Positions 54,543 to 64,000 of a stretch of DNA of 64,000 nt are shown here, one piece after another; position 1 is the first letter of the stretch, and each line of letters begins with the position of its first letter. Position numbers and translations under genes: made by a program. Source of the stretch: Leucobacter insecticola (GTDB taxonomy: Bacteria > Actinomycetota > Actinomycetes > Actinomycetales > Microbacteriaceae); the NCBI RefSeq assembly GCF_011382965.1, contig NZ_CP049934.1, positions 124,001 through 188,000 on the forward strand. The letters run 5' to 3'. The notes beneath the pieces are model-generated. The model searched no databases. It saw only the letters and a list, made by a program, of their open reading frames with translations, and was not told the origin of the DNA.

Positions 54543-55265
54543 CTAAACCGGCGCTTGCACGGCGTTCTGCTCCGGCTTGGGCGTGAGCGAAGGCTCCATG
54601 CTGAGCGCCGCGGAGACCAGGATCGGCAAGTGATCCGAAGTGCCGCGATCCAGCGTGCGCACACTCTTAATATCAAGGCCAGAGGAGGTCGCGAAATCGA
54701 AGTGGCCCCGAAACATCTTGTATCGCGTGTAGGTGCGTTTATCACTCAGGCTGAGTTCGTAACCGTGATCGCGCATCTCAATATCAAGGCGACCCTTGAA
54801 GACGGGATAGTTGTAATCGCCCACCATGAGCGCCGGAAGGCCAGGGCCGAGTAGGCGCAGCTCGCCAAGGGCCGCGTGGATCTGGTGGCGACGCAGTGAG
54901 TTCAACGCGGTGAGTGGCGCGGCGTGAAACGAGGCCGCGATAAAGTCGCGTCCCGTCGTGGTGTCATGGAGACGCGCGCCGAGCAGACGCTCGTGCGCCG
55001 GCTGCAGCAACCGGTCGTGCAGCGATTTCTTCAGCTGAAAAGTGTGCGCCCCCCGCGAGTGGAACCGGTCCCCACGCACATACATTGCGAGCCCGAGCCT
55101 GTTGCGCTCGGTCGCGTGCACGAGGCTCAGGTGCCCGAGTCTTGCGGGCAGCGCTACCGCTTCCGCCTCCTGGAGACACAGGATGTCGACGCCGTGCTGC
55201 TCAGCAATCGCACCAATCTCACTCACCGCGCGATTCTTCCGCAGGTTGTAGCTGACGATCTTCAC
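54543..55265 (-). CDS. Endonuclease/exonuclease/phosphatase family protein
   Basis: 240 aa from GTG 55265, preceded by AAAGGGGAGA. EEP-fold motifs: VKIVSYNLRKN (Asn), ILCLQEAEAVALP (metal-binding Glu), AASFHAAPL, LMVGDYNYPVFKG (G-D-x-N) and the terminal GTSDHLPILVSA (S-D-H). All catalytic residues are intact. Substrate could be DNA or a phosphoester such as sphingomyelin or an inositol phosphate; no signal peptide, so it is probably cytoplasmic. Confidence 0.87.
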   Translation of the reverse strand: MKIVSYNLRKNRAVSEIGAIAEQHGVDILCLQEAEAVALPARLGHLSLVHATERNRLGLAMYVRGDRFHSRGAHTFQLKKSLHDRLLQPAHERLLGARLHDTTTGRDFIAASFHAAPLTALNSLRRHQIHAALGELRLLGPGLPALMVGDYNYPVFKGRLDIEMRDHGYELSLSDKRTYTRYKMFRGHFDFATSSGLDIKSVRTLDRGTSDHLPILVSAALSMEPSLTPKPEQNAVQAPV

Positions 55266-55718
55266 GTCTCCCCTTTCAACAGGTGGATCGACTTCCTCGC
55301 CGACGACCATCCCAGACTACGCCCGTAAGCCTGAGCGCTTGCCGCTGAGGTGCAAGACTCTATATGGCGCCGTTACAGAACCGACCCAATTAAGTAAAGT
55401 TGCACACTATCCAACAGAATCAATCGCTTTACTTCATCCGGGCACGGCTACACACTTACAATTGCCCCGCACGCACTGAAGCTCTTGCGTGTCATTTTGA
55501 AAGGTGTCCGTTGCCCAGATACGTTTACAAGGTCTCAAGTCATGGACCCTTGCACCCGCTCAGCAATGGCCTCGCGGCGACGCTCACCCGCGTTGAGGTG
55601 CTCTGCTATCTCCGCGAGCACGCCGTATCTTCGACCGCTCACCGCAATTGAAACCTGACATGTCTCGCCAAGCAGCACGTGCAACCACGCTGCAGCTCGC
55701 AGTTTGCATGAAAGAAAG
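55266..55718. other. Gene-poor region upstream of putP
   Basis: 453 bases between the divergent EEP gene and putP. It must carry both promoters; TATATG at about 55359 and the AT-rich stretch 55385-55440 are candidates, none with a clear -35/-10 pair. The second half holds one small open frame, described separately. Confidence 0.4.
55511..55651 (+). CDS. Possible 46-residue protein
   Basis: A TTG start with AAAGG six bases before it opens a frame beginning PRYVYKVSSHGPLHPLSNGL and continuing ATLTRVEVLCYLREHAVSS to a TGA. The composition is not obviously random, and it lies upstream of putP on the same strand with 67 nt between. No homology is recognised and the start is a rare codon, so this may be chance. 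Confidence 0.2.
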   Translation: MPRYVYKVSSHGPLHPLSNGLAATLTRVEVLCYLREHAVSSTAHRN

Positions 55719-57215
55719 ATGATGATGTCCCAACAGGCATACCTATTTATCGCACTCGGCATCTATTTCGCCGCGATGATCGCGATCGGCGTCTACGCCG
55801 CACGCAAGACAAGCGACCACGAGGACTACATGCTCGGCGGGCGTAATCTCCCACCGTGGGTGGCCGCTCTCAGCGCGGGTGCATCAGATATGTCGGGATG
55901 GCTCATCATGGGTCTTCCCGGAGCCGTCTACGCGGCCGGACTGATCGAGGGCTGGATCGCAATCGGTTTGACCATCGGCTCCTACCTGAACTGGCGGCTG
56001 GTCGCGCCGAGGTTACGCGCCTATACCCAGATCTCGAACAACTCGATCACCGTTCCCAGCTTCTTCGAGAACCGGCTCCGCGACAAGACCCGTATTTTGC
56101 GAGTGGCTTCGAGTCTCATCATCCTCATCTTCTTCACCCTATACATCTCGTCGGGCATGGTGGCCGGAGGCAAGTTTTTCGAAAGCGCTTTTGGGTCGAG
56201 CTACCTGCTCGGCATGGCGCTCGTCACTCTCGTGACACTCGGCTACACCATGTTCGGAGGCTTCCTGGGCGCCTCACTCACCGATGTGGTGCAGGGTCTG
56301 ATGCTCGTCATCGCCGTGGTACTCGTGCCAGTTGCAGCTGTGATCTCTGTGGGCGGGATCGGGGAAGCCACCGCGATGATCTCGTCTCTGCGACCGGAAC
56401 ACTTCAACCTATTTGGGGGCACCGGCGTCACAAGCGTCACCATCCTCGGAATCGCCTCGGGCCTGGCGTGGGGACTGGGATATTTCGGCCAACCCCACAT
56501 CATCGTCCGATTCATGGCACTCCGATCCTCTGCTGACGCGGCACCGGCCCGACGAATCGGGATCGCCTGGCAGGTGGTCTCTCTCGCGGGGGCCGTGTTT
56601 GCCGGCCTCGTGGGTGTGGCGTACGTCGCGAAGAACAACATCAACCTCGCGGATCCAGAAACAGTGCTGCTCATGATGTCGCAGACGCTCCTGCATCCCC
56701 TCGTTGCTGGCTTGGTGCTCGCTGCCGTGCTGGCCGCGATCATGAGTACCTTTTCGAGCCAGCTCATCGTGTGTTCCTCGGCGCTTGTGGAGGATCTATA
56801 CAAGGTGGTGCGTAAGACTCCACCATCTGAACGGGTCCTTGTGATACTCGGACGCCTGTGCGTGCTCGGCGTCGCGGTGGTCGCCGCGATCCTCGCACTC
56901 GCGCCGAACGACACCGTGCTCGGTCTGGTGAGTTTCGCGTGGGCCGGCTTCGGCGCCGCGTTCGGACCGATCGTGCTCCTCAGTCTCTACTGGCGCAAGC
57001 TCACGAACTGGGGTGCCTTTGCCGCCATGGTGTCTGGCACCGCGACGGTGTTCATCTGGAAGGCGCTCAACACTGGTCTCTACGAACTACTGCCCGCGTT
57101 TGTCGTCGCGGTGCTCACCGCGGTGATCGTAAGCCGTGCGACCTACCGACACGATGCGTCGATCCAGCAGGAGTTCACAGACACGGGGACCATGATCACC
57201 GTGGACCGGGGCTGA
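55719..57215 (+). CDS. putP: Sodium/proline symporter
   Basis: About 498 aa, 13 helices, sodium:solute symporter family. YMLGGRNLPPWVAALSAGASDMSGWLIMGLPGAVYAAGL contains the Na+ and proline residues of helix II; GYTMFGGFLGASLTDVVQGLMLV, GLGYFGQPHIIVRFMA and STFSSQLIVCSSALVEDLY are further PutP motifs. Imports proline for nutrition or osmoprotection. Three ATG codons in a row (55719-55727) follow GAAAGAAAG, so the exact start may vary by one or two codons. Confidence 0.93.
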   Translation: MMMSQQAYLFIALGIYFAAMIAIGVYAARKTSDHEDYMLGGRNLPPWVAALSAGASDMSGWLIMGLPGAVYAAGLIEGWIAIGLTIGSYLNWRLVAPRLRAYTQISNNSITVPSFFENRLRDKTRILRVASSLIILIFFTLYISSGMVAGGKFFESAFGSSYLLGMALVTLVTLGYTMFGGFLGASLTDVVQGLMLVIAVVLVPVAAVISVGGIGEATAMISSLRPEHFNLFGGTGVTSVTILGIASGLAWGLGYFGQPHIIVRFMALRSSADAAPARRIGIAWQVVSLAGAVFAGLVGVAYVAKNNINLADPETVLLMMSQTLLHPLVAGLVLAAVLAAIMSTFSSQLIVCSSALVEDLYKVVRKTPPSERVLVILGRLCVLGVAVVAAILALAPNDTVLGLVSFAWAGFGAAFGPIVLLSLYWRKLTNWGAFAAMVSGTATVFIWKALNTGLYELLPAFVVAVLTAVIVSRATYRHDASIQQEFTDTGTMITVDRG

Positions 57216-57270
57216 AAACAGCCCCGCTCCCTTGCGAGATGCAGCTACACGAAGGGTTCGGGGCTTCCGT

Positions 57271-57350
57271 TGACGAGAAACCATTATCTCGACGAGAAAC
57301 CCCTTCCCGGGCGTCGGCAGAATGGCCCGTCGTCGAGATAATGGCTTCTC
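57271..57350. repeat. Long palindromic element, family 2 (copy 2), putP/FHA junction
   Basis: GAGAAACCATTATCTCGACGA (57275 on) pairs with TCGTCGAGATAATGGCTTCTC (to 57350) around a GC-rich loop. It lies between the convergent putP and FHA genes. The word CCATTATCTCGACGAGAAA (57281-57299) is identical to that in the purL/tmk element, and both continue with a C-rich loop that includes GCGTCGG. Confidence 0.85.
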
Positions 57351-57361
57351 ATGCGAAACCG

Positions 57362-58969
57362 CTATTCGATAGTGCGCAGACCCACTTCGAGGGTGCCAAT
57401 GAGCAGACGAGAGGTAGCCTGAACGATCTGGCCCGAATCGATCTGGCTGGTGAGGCCATCATCATCAATCACAGCAACACCGTTTGTGGAGCCGAGATCC
57501 TCGATCGTCCAGCTCTCACCGTCACGGCGCAGACGCGCGTGAGTTTTCGACATGGTGCGCGTCGGATCCGCAATCTGCAGCACGGTCGCGCCGTCCATTG
57601 CGGAGGGCTTTCGGCCGACAATCACGTCGTCTCCGAATAGCTCCAGCACGTCGCCATCGGGGAGTTCAAGCCCCCACCTGGTCTTGCGCACCACGACAAC
57701 GGTGCGGTCGAATTCCTCTTCATCGGCGCGATGCGCAGGCCCAGGGGCATGGGCAGCGGGCACGGGCATCTCCGGCTGAGCGGGGGCCGATCCCGTGTCA
57801 AAGATTGAAGGGACGGGAGCCTGATCGGGCACAGTGAAGGGATCACTCAGCGAGGAATCCACGGCCGGTAGACTCGGCACCGGCGGAGCCACTGGCGGAG
57901 CTACCGGTGCAGCCGCTGGCGGAGCTACCGGAGTAGCCACTGGCGGGGCAGCCTGCGGAGCCACTGGTGTCGCCACTGGCGGGGCGACTGGCGGAGCCAC
58001 TGGTGGAGCCGCTTGTGGAGCAACAGGTGGCTCCGGCAAGACGATCGGCTCCGAATTGGGGGCCGGTTCTGGCCAGGAGAAAGGCTGTAGGGGCTGGGCG
58101 GCCCCCAGGGGTCCATTGCCCGCGCGCTGCGCTTCTTCTGCGGCAAGGCGTTCGAACGCACCCTCCGTCGTATTTCCGAATCCCCAGTTGTCCGAGGGCG
58201 CCTGCTCAGAGCTATTCAGGGGGCTTTGAGGAACCGGCGCACCTACCGGAGGAGCGGGTTCAGTCCAGATCGATTCAGGAGCAACAAGCGGAGCATCCTC
58301 CTGCTGAGGCTCCAGCGGAAGCTCAGCCTGCGGTGCCACCGGCGCAGTTGGCTGAGCAGGTGGCACAGGCGCTGCGGGAGGTACAAATGGCGGCGGCGTC
58401 GCGAAGCCCTGAGCAGGAGCGCTCGCCTGTGGTGCGGGCGGCAAAAGCGGCTGCGGCCGACCCAGCGACTCGGGTGACACAGGGGGAAGGCCCTGCCACT
58501 GTCCGTTCGACTGCGGCGGATTCGGCTGCAGGCCAGTCGGCTGTTGTGTCGGCTGAGGCTCACGAGGAGCAAAACCCGGAATTCCCGACGCAACCGGAGC
58601 AACCCCGCTCTGCCCGATGTGATTCGCAAGCAGCATCGCCCACAGCGGCGCCACAAGGACACCGAGCACGGTAAACCCTGCACCCTTGCCATGTTCGGCG
58701 TTAATGCGATTCATCGCGATGATCAGCACGATGAACGCGACGATCCCGAGCCCCGGAACCAAACCCAGCAACGCTATCCAGCCGGGCAAACCGCCCCGCT
58801 GAATCAGCTGCCACAGGTTCCAGACCGGCACCCATCCGGCCCCAGCGGGTAGGCCAAGCTTCGGGAAGAGTCGCGAGAGCGACCACAGGTACCAAATAAA
58901 GTAGCCAAGGAGAACGACCGACCAAATTGCGGCGATCGCAAGGGCTGTGGCCCCAAAGTTGTCGGTCAT
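57362..58969 (-). CDS. FHA-domain membrane protein
   Basis: 535 aa. Residues 1-125 form four helices in a DUF5684-like membrane domain (GYFIWYLWSLSRLFPKLGLP, GWIALLGLVPGLGIVAFIVL, MNRINAEHGKGAGFTVLGVL). Then about 280 residues of Pro/Ala/Gln linker with APPVAPPVATPVAPQ repeats, and a C-terminal FHA domain from about 440: LELPDGDVLELFGDDVIVGRKPS, then TRTMSKTHARLRRDGESWTIEDLGSTNGVAV, with the Arg, Ser, His and Asn that bind phospho-threonine. The FHA is preceded by FDRTVVVVRK, like the motifs in the next gene upstream. Last gene of the DUF58-PP2C operon. Confidence 0.88.
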   Translation of the reverse strand: MTDNFGATALAIAAIWSVVLLGYFIWYLWSLSRLFPKLGLPAGAGWVPVWNLWQLIQRGGLPGWIALLGLVPGLGIVAFIVLIIAMNRINAEHGKGAGFTVLGVLVAPLWAMLLANHIGQSGVAPVASGIPGFAPREPQPTQQPTGLQPNPPQSNGQWQGLPPVSPESLGRPQPLLPPAPQASAPAQGFATPPPFVPPAAPVPPAQPTAPVAPQAELPLEPQQEDAPLVAPESIWTEPAPPVGAPVPQSPLNSSEQAPSDNWGFGNTTEGAFERLAAEEAQRAGNGPLGAAQPLQPFSWPEPAPNSEPIVLPEPPVAPQAAPPVAPPVAPPVATPVAPQAAPPVATPVAPPAAAPVAPPVAPPVPSLPAVDSSLSDPFTVPDQAPVPSIFDTGSAPAQPEMPVPAAHAPGPAHRADEEEFDRTVVVVRKTRWGLELPDGDVLELFGDDVIVGRKPSAMDGATVLQIADPTRTMSKTHARLRRDGESWTIEDLGSTNGVAVIDDDGLTSQIDSGQIVQATSRLLIGTLEVGLRTIE

Positions 58970-59058
58970 TATTCTTTCCTACTCTGGTGTGTCGGCATTC
59001 TTGCCAGTATTAACTCTGCCATGAAATTCTCAGCTAGAGTAATGCTGGGTGCCTCGAA

Positions 59059-59702
59059 CTAACTATTGAATGCTGTGTTGATGACCACGATGAGTCCCCC
59101 AATCGACAACAGCACTGCCCCGCGTACCCAATCAGGGTCAAAACCCGCTTTCGTTTGAATCGCCGGGCAAGCGAAGGCAAGCCGGATCGTTCGGCGAGAG
59201 GTGGGTGCTGACCGAGGTCTTCGAAAGGGAAACCCACTCCCTCCGCTGCGATCGAAAGCGAAGGGGCGCTCACTGAGCGGGCGCCATACACCGCGCGCGC
59301 CGGTGCGGCACTCGTGAGTTCATCGGTGTCAATAATCTCGCCGGGACCCGCACCTGTAGGAGATTGCCGGTCCTCGCTCAGTGCTCGTCGCGGCCGCGAA
59401 ACGACCACGGTCGCATCAGGGTCAACAGCCGCAGTTTGCGGACGGACAACGACCACGGTCGCGTCAGGGTCCGTAGGTTCTGGTGCAGCTCGCGGCCGAT
59501 CCACCACCACGGTCGCATCAGGATCGACAGGCTCGGGTGCAGCTCGCCGCCTGTCCACCACCACGGTCGCATCAGGATCCACTGGTTCAGGCGCGACTCG
59601 CGGCCGATCTACCATGACGGTCTCATCTGGAGCTGTCACGCTGGGCCTGGGTCGCAGCTTCGGCACAACGACAGTCTCGTCAGGATCTTCGCGCTCGTTC
59701 AT
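59059..59702 (-). CDS. DPDATVVV-repeat protein with a C-terminal membrane helix (one apparent frameshift)
   Basis: Joined length 214 aa. Six (D/E/A)TVxV motifs in the first 105 residues, mostly as an 18-residue repeat DPDATVVVDRPRAAPEPV. A linker, a segment FEDLGQHPPLAERSGLPSLARRFKRK and one helix follow: with one G added to the run at 59118-59121 the end reads VLTLIGYAGAVLLSIGGLIV and VINTAFNS. So it is a tail-anchored protein with a repetitive cytoplasmic N-terminus. No known family. Its start overlaps the PP2C stop by four bases (ATGA). The threonines are plausible kinase targets and FHA ligands; this is inference. Confidence 0.75.
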
Positions 59703-60543
59703 CGCCGCACCGGCTTCGTGATCTCTATGGTTTCATCGTTGTAGAGGTCATCCTCGACCGTTTGAATTGCGCCCACCACGCTCCCCGCCGAAACGGTGTC
59801 GACGATAATCACCGAGATATTGTCGCGTCCTCCGGCAGCACAGGCCAAGCGAATCAACTCGTCGGCTACGGCGTCGGCCCTGCCGCCAACGGTGAGCACC
59901 GCCAGGATCTCATCGTCGGCAATCTCCGTGGTCAGCCCGTCAGAGCACACCAGGATGCGCCCCCAGCGTGAACAGGCAGCAACCAGGCATCGTGCCGAGA
60001 ATCACCCGATCCGAGCGCCCGCGTGATGACATTCCGCGGGGTGTCGGCTGCTTCGGCCCGGCCCTCCGCCAGCAGCTCCGCGTGCAGGGAATGATCGACG
60101 GTCAGCTGAGTCAGCTCGGCGCCAGAGTGCAAGTACACCCTTGAATCGCCGACATTCATCACATACCAGTGCGGGATCCCACCGTGCTCGATGAGCACCA
60201 CGCCAGTGAGGGTGCAGCCTGCGCCGCGCTCGGTGCGCAAGGAAACCGTATCGACCGCGCGTCTCGCCAATTCTATGGTGGCCTCGACCATGCGGTAATC
60301 ACGTGCCCCATGAGCAGCGGCGAGCGCACGAAACGGTTCAATCGCTGCAGCACTCGCCAAGTCGCCCGCCTCATGACCGCCCATGCCGTCGGCGACGACG
60401 TACACGCCACCGTCCGCAAACACCGCGTCCTCATTGACCCGCCGGTGTACGCCGACATCGGTGCGCGCCGACGACTCTATGAGCGGAGGCTCGGCGAGCG
60501 CAACCGCTTGCCCAAGCGCCTCAAAGCCCCGGTGCTCTCTCAC
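59699..60543 (-). CDS. PP2C-family Ser/Thr protein phosphatase (one apparent frameshift)
   Basis: Joined length 281 aa. All PP2C metal motifs are visible: VGVHRRVNEDAVF, VYVVADGMGGHEAGDLAS, YVMNVGDSRVYLH, NVITRALGSG, then after repair of the C-run at 59960-59964, AGGRILVCSDGLTTE and GGRDNISVIIVD. It removes phosphates from Ser/Thr and should oppose a PknB-type kinase. No kinase is in the window. The C-terminal tail contains YNDETIEITKP, similar to the TVVV motifs of the next gene. Four-base overlaps with both neighbours. Confidence 0.92.
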
Positions 60544-62989
60544 GGTGTCTCCTTTGCCTGCACGAGTCCATCATGCACGATTCTTGGTCTGAGCCCGTAC
60601 GAGCGAAGCGAATAGGCGTGGCGAAGTCGCTGCCAAATGCTGAGCGTCGCGCGGTAGCCCTTATCCTCTGCCTCCACGACCTCCCAAACGGCCGCCGCCT
60701 GACTCGCATCGATTCCAGTCGGAGAGAACACAGCCCGATCAACCTCGCCCGCGATCCAGCGCGACTTGGGACCGCCGATTGCGTCGGCAGTGACACCTCG
60801 GCTCGATCCCTGAGGAATGATCCGGCCGGCGTCACGGGCGCGGTCAAGGTACTCCTCCCACGCACCAAGCACGTTGAGCTCCGGCACCTGTTCGGCCCGG
60901 CGGCGACGTGCTCGAAGCCGCTTCGCCACGGGAAGAAACAGTAGCGGCAGCAGTATGAGCAGCAGCGCCGAAAGCGATAGCCCGATCACGCGCAGCACCG
61001 GCCACACCCAGCTTGCGCTGGAGGCGTCCGCCGCGGGTTCCGCGTTGTCCGATTGCTCCCCGAGGCCGATCGGGGGATCAACCTCGCGTGCGTCACGCTC
61101 TTCTGGGGTGGTGGGGAACTCGGGAAGCTGTTCGCCCTGCTCAAGTCGCTCCGGCCGTTTCTCGGCCTGCGGGTGACATCGATCGGCACCCAGGATCCAG
61201 ATTCGGCCTGAACTTCAATCCACGCCGAAAGATTCTCACCGGTGCACACATCCTCGCAGCCGGGCACGCCGGCTACGCCCTCTCCGAAGCGCACCCCGAC
61301 AACGACACGGGATTCGAACCCCAGCGCCCGCGCAAGCAGGGCTGCGGCGGTCGCGAATTGCTCGTCATCTCCGACACCGGCAACCAGCACCGCATCGGAG
61401 GCGTCTTCTCCTGCTGCCTGCTGCTGCGTGTTGAGCTGACTGAAAAGTGTCTCGATGCGCGCAAGCGAGTGCCCGCCCGAGCTCGCTTCAAAACTTGTGC
61501 CGTATTTTTCGCTCAGGCGTTGTAGCCACTGCGGTTCCCCGCCGGAATCGTCGAGTGCATGGCTGAGGTAGCCGCGGGCGCGAAGCCGCTCGATCAGTGT
61601 GACGAGGCCTTGTCCGTCTGCCGCGACGCCCTGCCGCTCGATCCAACGCGCCATCTCGGGGGTGGTCTCAAGGTCAATGAGCGCGGCACCCGATGTACCA
61701 AGGTCCGCGCTCAGCTCGCGGGTCTCCATCGGGGCGGTGTAGCGATCGCCCTCGCGGAGGCCGAGGCTGCGATCCGCAGCGCCCCCCGGCACCGCGATCG
61801 CCGCACCGGTTTCACGGTTGACGTAGAAGGAATCCGCGAGTTCCGCAGCCCGCGGCCCGCCAAAACTTGGTGGCGCCCCGAGGATCGCGGAGGGCGCCCA
61901 AATGTCCTGATAACCCTCGGCGACCTCCACCGTGACGGTGCTGGGCTTGGAAAGCGCCTCACCACTCGGGAATCGACTGAAGCGCCCGGCAGCATCCTCG
62001 CTGACATGGAAATCGATTCCCTCATAGGCGTCGAGCACGGCCAGCCGGAGATGCTGCGGCAACCCGCCCGAAGAGGAGACCGTAAACAACGGAACGTCGA
62101 TCGCGTCATCGGTCTTTGAGGCGCGGTAGCTGGCGAGGGGGCTGGGGCGATCCCGCACCACAATCTCGGGATCGACGCTGTCACGCGGCACCGCCCGCGT
62201 ACCGGCGTCGAGGGCTGGGGCGACCAGAGCGCCCGCACCGAGCGCCACGACCACGGTAGCGGCGGCGAGCAACGAGCGTACGAAGCGACCGCCGGATCCA
62301 GCGCTGCTCTCGGCACGGCCAAGCTTGAGCGCGGCCCGCCGCTGGGCCCCCGCGGTCCAGGTCACCCAGCACGCCCCCAGCGCGCCAGCGGCGAGCCACA
62401 GCGCGAGTTCTCGGGGCGCCGTGATCGTCACCGGCCCGAGCCGGAACGGCGCGCTCACGGCAGACGCTCCAAACACCGTGCCAAACGCGACGGGCGCGAG
62501 AAGCGGCAGTGCCGCAAGACTCGCCCACCGCCCGGGCCTCGCCGCGAGCACGAACGTGAGTACGACGGTGAGGAGCATCACCAGGTATGCCGGGACCAGC
62601 ACCGTTTGGTAGGTGCCGACGGGCAGGCTCAGCGTCAATAGTTGTTTCCAGCCCAGTGCGACGGCGGCGAGCCCGTCCAGCAGGCCACGTAGCACTCCGC
62701 TCTGTAGCGACTGCGGCACCGCGACGGGCACGATCGTCAACACCAGCAGCGCAAGAAACAGTGCGGTGGTGATGATCCACCGAAGCCGCCAGCGTTCGCG
62801 GGCCCACGCGAGCAGGGAGCCTGCGACAAGCGCGGCGCCGGCAAGCACCCACAACCAGGGCGTGACATAGATCGGCCACGCTGCGAACACGCCAATCGTG
62901 AGCGCGATAGCGGCGGCGATCCCCGCCCCCAGCATGCGAGCGAAGGGTGCCGGGGTGCCCGGTTCACGGGTGCCGCGCGCCGCGTTCAC
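60540..62989 (-). CDS. Transglutaminase-like membrane protein (one apparent frameshift)
   Basis: Joined length about 816 aa. Six or seven N-terminal helices (residues 15-250), a large outside region with a transglutaminase-like core near 520-610, and after a disordered linker one more helix (VLRVIGLSLSALLLILLPLLF) and a cytoplasmic DUF4129-like tail. The core reads AGVGDDEQFATAAALLARALGF and ENLSAWIEVQ, so the usual Cys is Asp and the usual His is Ser; only the Asp of WVPIDVTP remains. It is likely a non-catalytic relative. The break is at 61171-61173, repaired by one C. ATGA overlap with the DUF58 gene. Confidence 0.87.
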
Positions 62990-64000
62990 GATGCGCTCCG
63001 AAGCATCAGCTGCGGCAGGTCGACGAGTGCTCCAACCGTGAACACAGTGAGCGAATCGGCCCGCTGTACTCGCGGCTCCGCGTGTTCCTCGCAGCGGACG
63101 GCGAGCACATGCACATTGGGATCGAAGGCGACGCAGGCGCGTCTGATCCGGCTGAGCTCGGGCACCGAACCGGTCACGATCGCGACGATCGACAGTGGCC
63201 GCCTGGAGTGGGCGAGACCCGCCGCAAGCGCCTCAAACGGCAGCCCCTCGGGAGCCGCTTCGAGCTCGGCCCAGGCATTCAAGAGCTGCTGCGGATCCTG
63301 CGAGGGCAGCTCTTCAAGCCCATCGACGCTCGGGCGCACCCGGCCCGGCGCCCAAGCGGACGCGACGAACCGTTCGCGCCCCTCACGCACGGCCTGCACC
63401 GAGATCGAGGCGGCCACACTCACGCCAAGCTCAAACTCACTGTCGCTCGCATATTCCTCGCGGCGGGCATCAAAAAGCACGGCGACGCGGGCGGTCTGCG
63501 ACTCCTCATACTGACGCACCATCAGGGTGCCGGTCTTCGCGGTCGATTTCCAGTGGACATGCCGCATGGCATCACCCGGGGCATACTCACGCACCGCGTA
63601 GAAAGACAGATCGGAGTCTGTAAGGCGGCGGCTCGCGGTGCCCTCGAGGTCGCGCACGAGACCCGCCGAGTTGGGTGGCAGGGCAGCGGTTTCGGGGTGC
63701 ACGTGGACGAGGTGCTTTTCGGGCCAGGTGACCTCGCGGCGCAGCAGGGATAGCGGATCGCGGCGGGCAACGGTGAGCGGACCGATCTGGATCAACCCGC
63801 GGTGCGGTGCGGGTACGCGGGCGGGAAGGTCGACCTCACTGTGCGGCCCAATAAACGGGATCGTGAGTTCACGAAGCGCAGGTCCCACCGGCAGCTCGGC
63901 GACGGCGGGGAGGGCCGGACGGGTTCCCCTGTTTTCCACGTGGATCATGGCATCGACGGCGCCACCGGCGACAACGCTCGGACGGTCAAGCAGGATCTGC
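62986..64000 (-). CDS. DUF58-domain protein, 3' part (cut by window edge)
   Basis: The frame is open to the window end, giving at least 338 residues. The DUF58 core is FYAVREYAPGDAMRHVHWKSTAKTGTLMVRQYEE, followed by a vWA-like region with VAVLFDARREEY. DUF58 proteins usually sit next to a MoxR AAA+ ATPase; that gene may lie upstream outside the window. Overlaps the start of the transglutaminase-like gene by four bases. Probably acts with MoxR in maturation of an envelope protein; substrate unknown. Confidence 0.9.
   Translation of the reverse strand, partial: QILLDRPSVVAGGAVDAMIHVENRGTRPALPAVAELPVGPALRELTIPFIGPHSEVDLPARVPAPHRGLIQIGPLTVARRDPLSLLRREVTWPEKHLVHVHPETAALPPNSAGLVRDLEGTASRRLTDSDLSFYAVREYAPGDAMRHVHWKSTAKTGTLMVRQYEESQTARVAVLFDARREEYASDSEFELGVSVAASISVQAVREGRERFVASAWAPGRVRPSVDGLEELPSQDPQQLLNAWAELEAAPEGLPFEALAAGLAHSRRPLSIVAIVTGSVPELSRIRRACVAFDPNVHVLAVRCEEHAEPRVQRADSLTVFTVGALVDLPQLMLRSAS

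Overview
The window is a high-GC, gene-dense chromosomal segment of an actinobacterium. Gene order and protein style point to the family Microbacteriaceae; a Leucobacter-like genus is possible but is only a guess. Most of it is conserved core genome. The tadA/tadB/DUF4244/TadE pilus locus next to topA, followed by acs, ridA, a PASTA class A PBP and a metallophosphoesterase, is the order seen around Rv3646c-Rv3683 of Mycobacterium tuberculosis. There are no phage, IS, CRISPR, rRNA or tRNA genes. One small RNA, the 4.5S SRP RNA, sits on the minus strand near 44.4 kb.

Layout: 0-2 kb, tandem TatA genes, a small membrane protein, an SCP-like protein and a VOC protein. 2-11 kb, de novo purine genes purD, purC, purS, purQ and purL with an SRPBCC protein, a GNAT acetyltransferase and a membrane protein between them. 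11-18 kb, tmk, topA and a compact tad-type pilus locus. 18-25 kb, acs, ridA, DUF4177, the PBP and the phosphoesterase. 25-31 kb, a MalT-like LuxR regulator and a cell-wall-anchored DUF11-like adhesin. 31-41 kb, asd, lysC, a ParDE module, recR, dnaX, ackA and pta. 41-52 kb, a phytoene-desaturase-like oxidoreductase, a ChaA-like antiporter, SRP RNA, a heterodimeric ABC exporter, rplJ-rplL and a CtpE-like P-type ATPase. 52-57 kb, an orphan OmpR-type regulator, a YqaJ-like nuclease, a PH-domain protein, an EEP phosphatase and putP. 57-64 kb, a tightly overlapping minus-strand operon: DUF58, transglutaminase-like membrane protein, PP2C phosphatase, a (D)TVVV-repeat membrane protein and an FHA protein. 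That operon looks like a phospho-threonine signalling module tied to the envelope.

Two features run through the whole window. First, ten genes are split by twenty apparent one-base losses, nearly all in runs of G or C. The direction is always the same and essential genes such as purL and lysC are affected, so these look like homopolymer undercalls in the assembly, not real mutations; I annotate the rejoined genes. Second, the intergenic spaces hold unusually long palindromes: a 50-bp palindromic element in four copies (two in tandem), a second family shared by two convergent gene pairs, and several large single hairpins. These, the TVVV-repeat/FHA/PP2C operon, the TadG-like/M23 fusion and the paired GGTCC sites flanking the LuxR-adhesin locus are the parts most worth following up.
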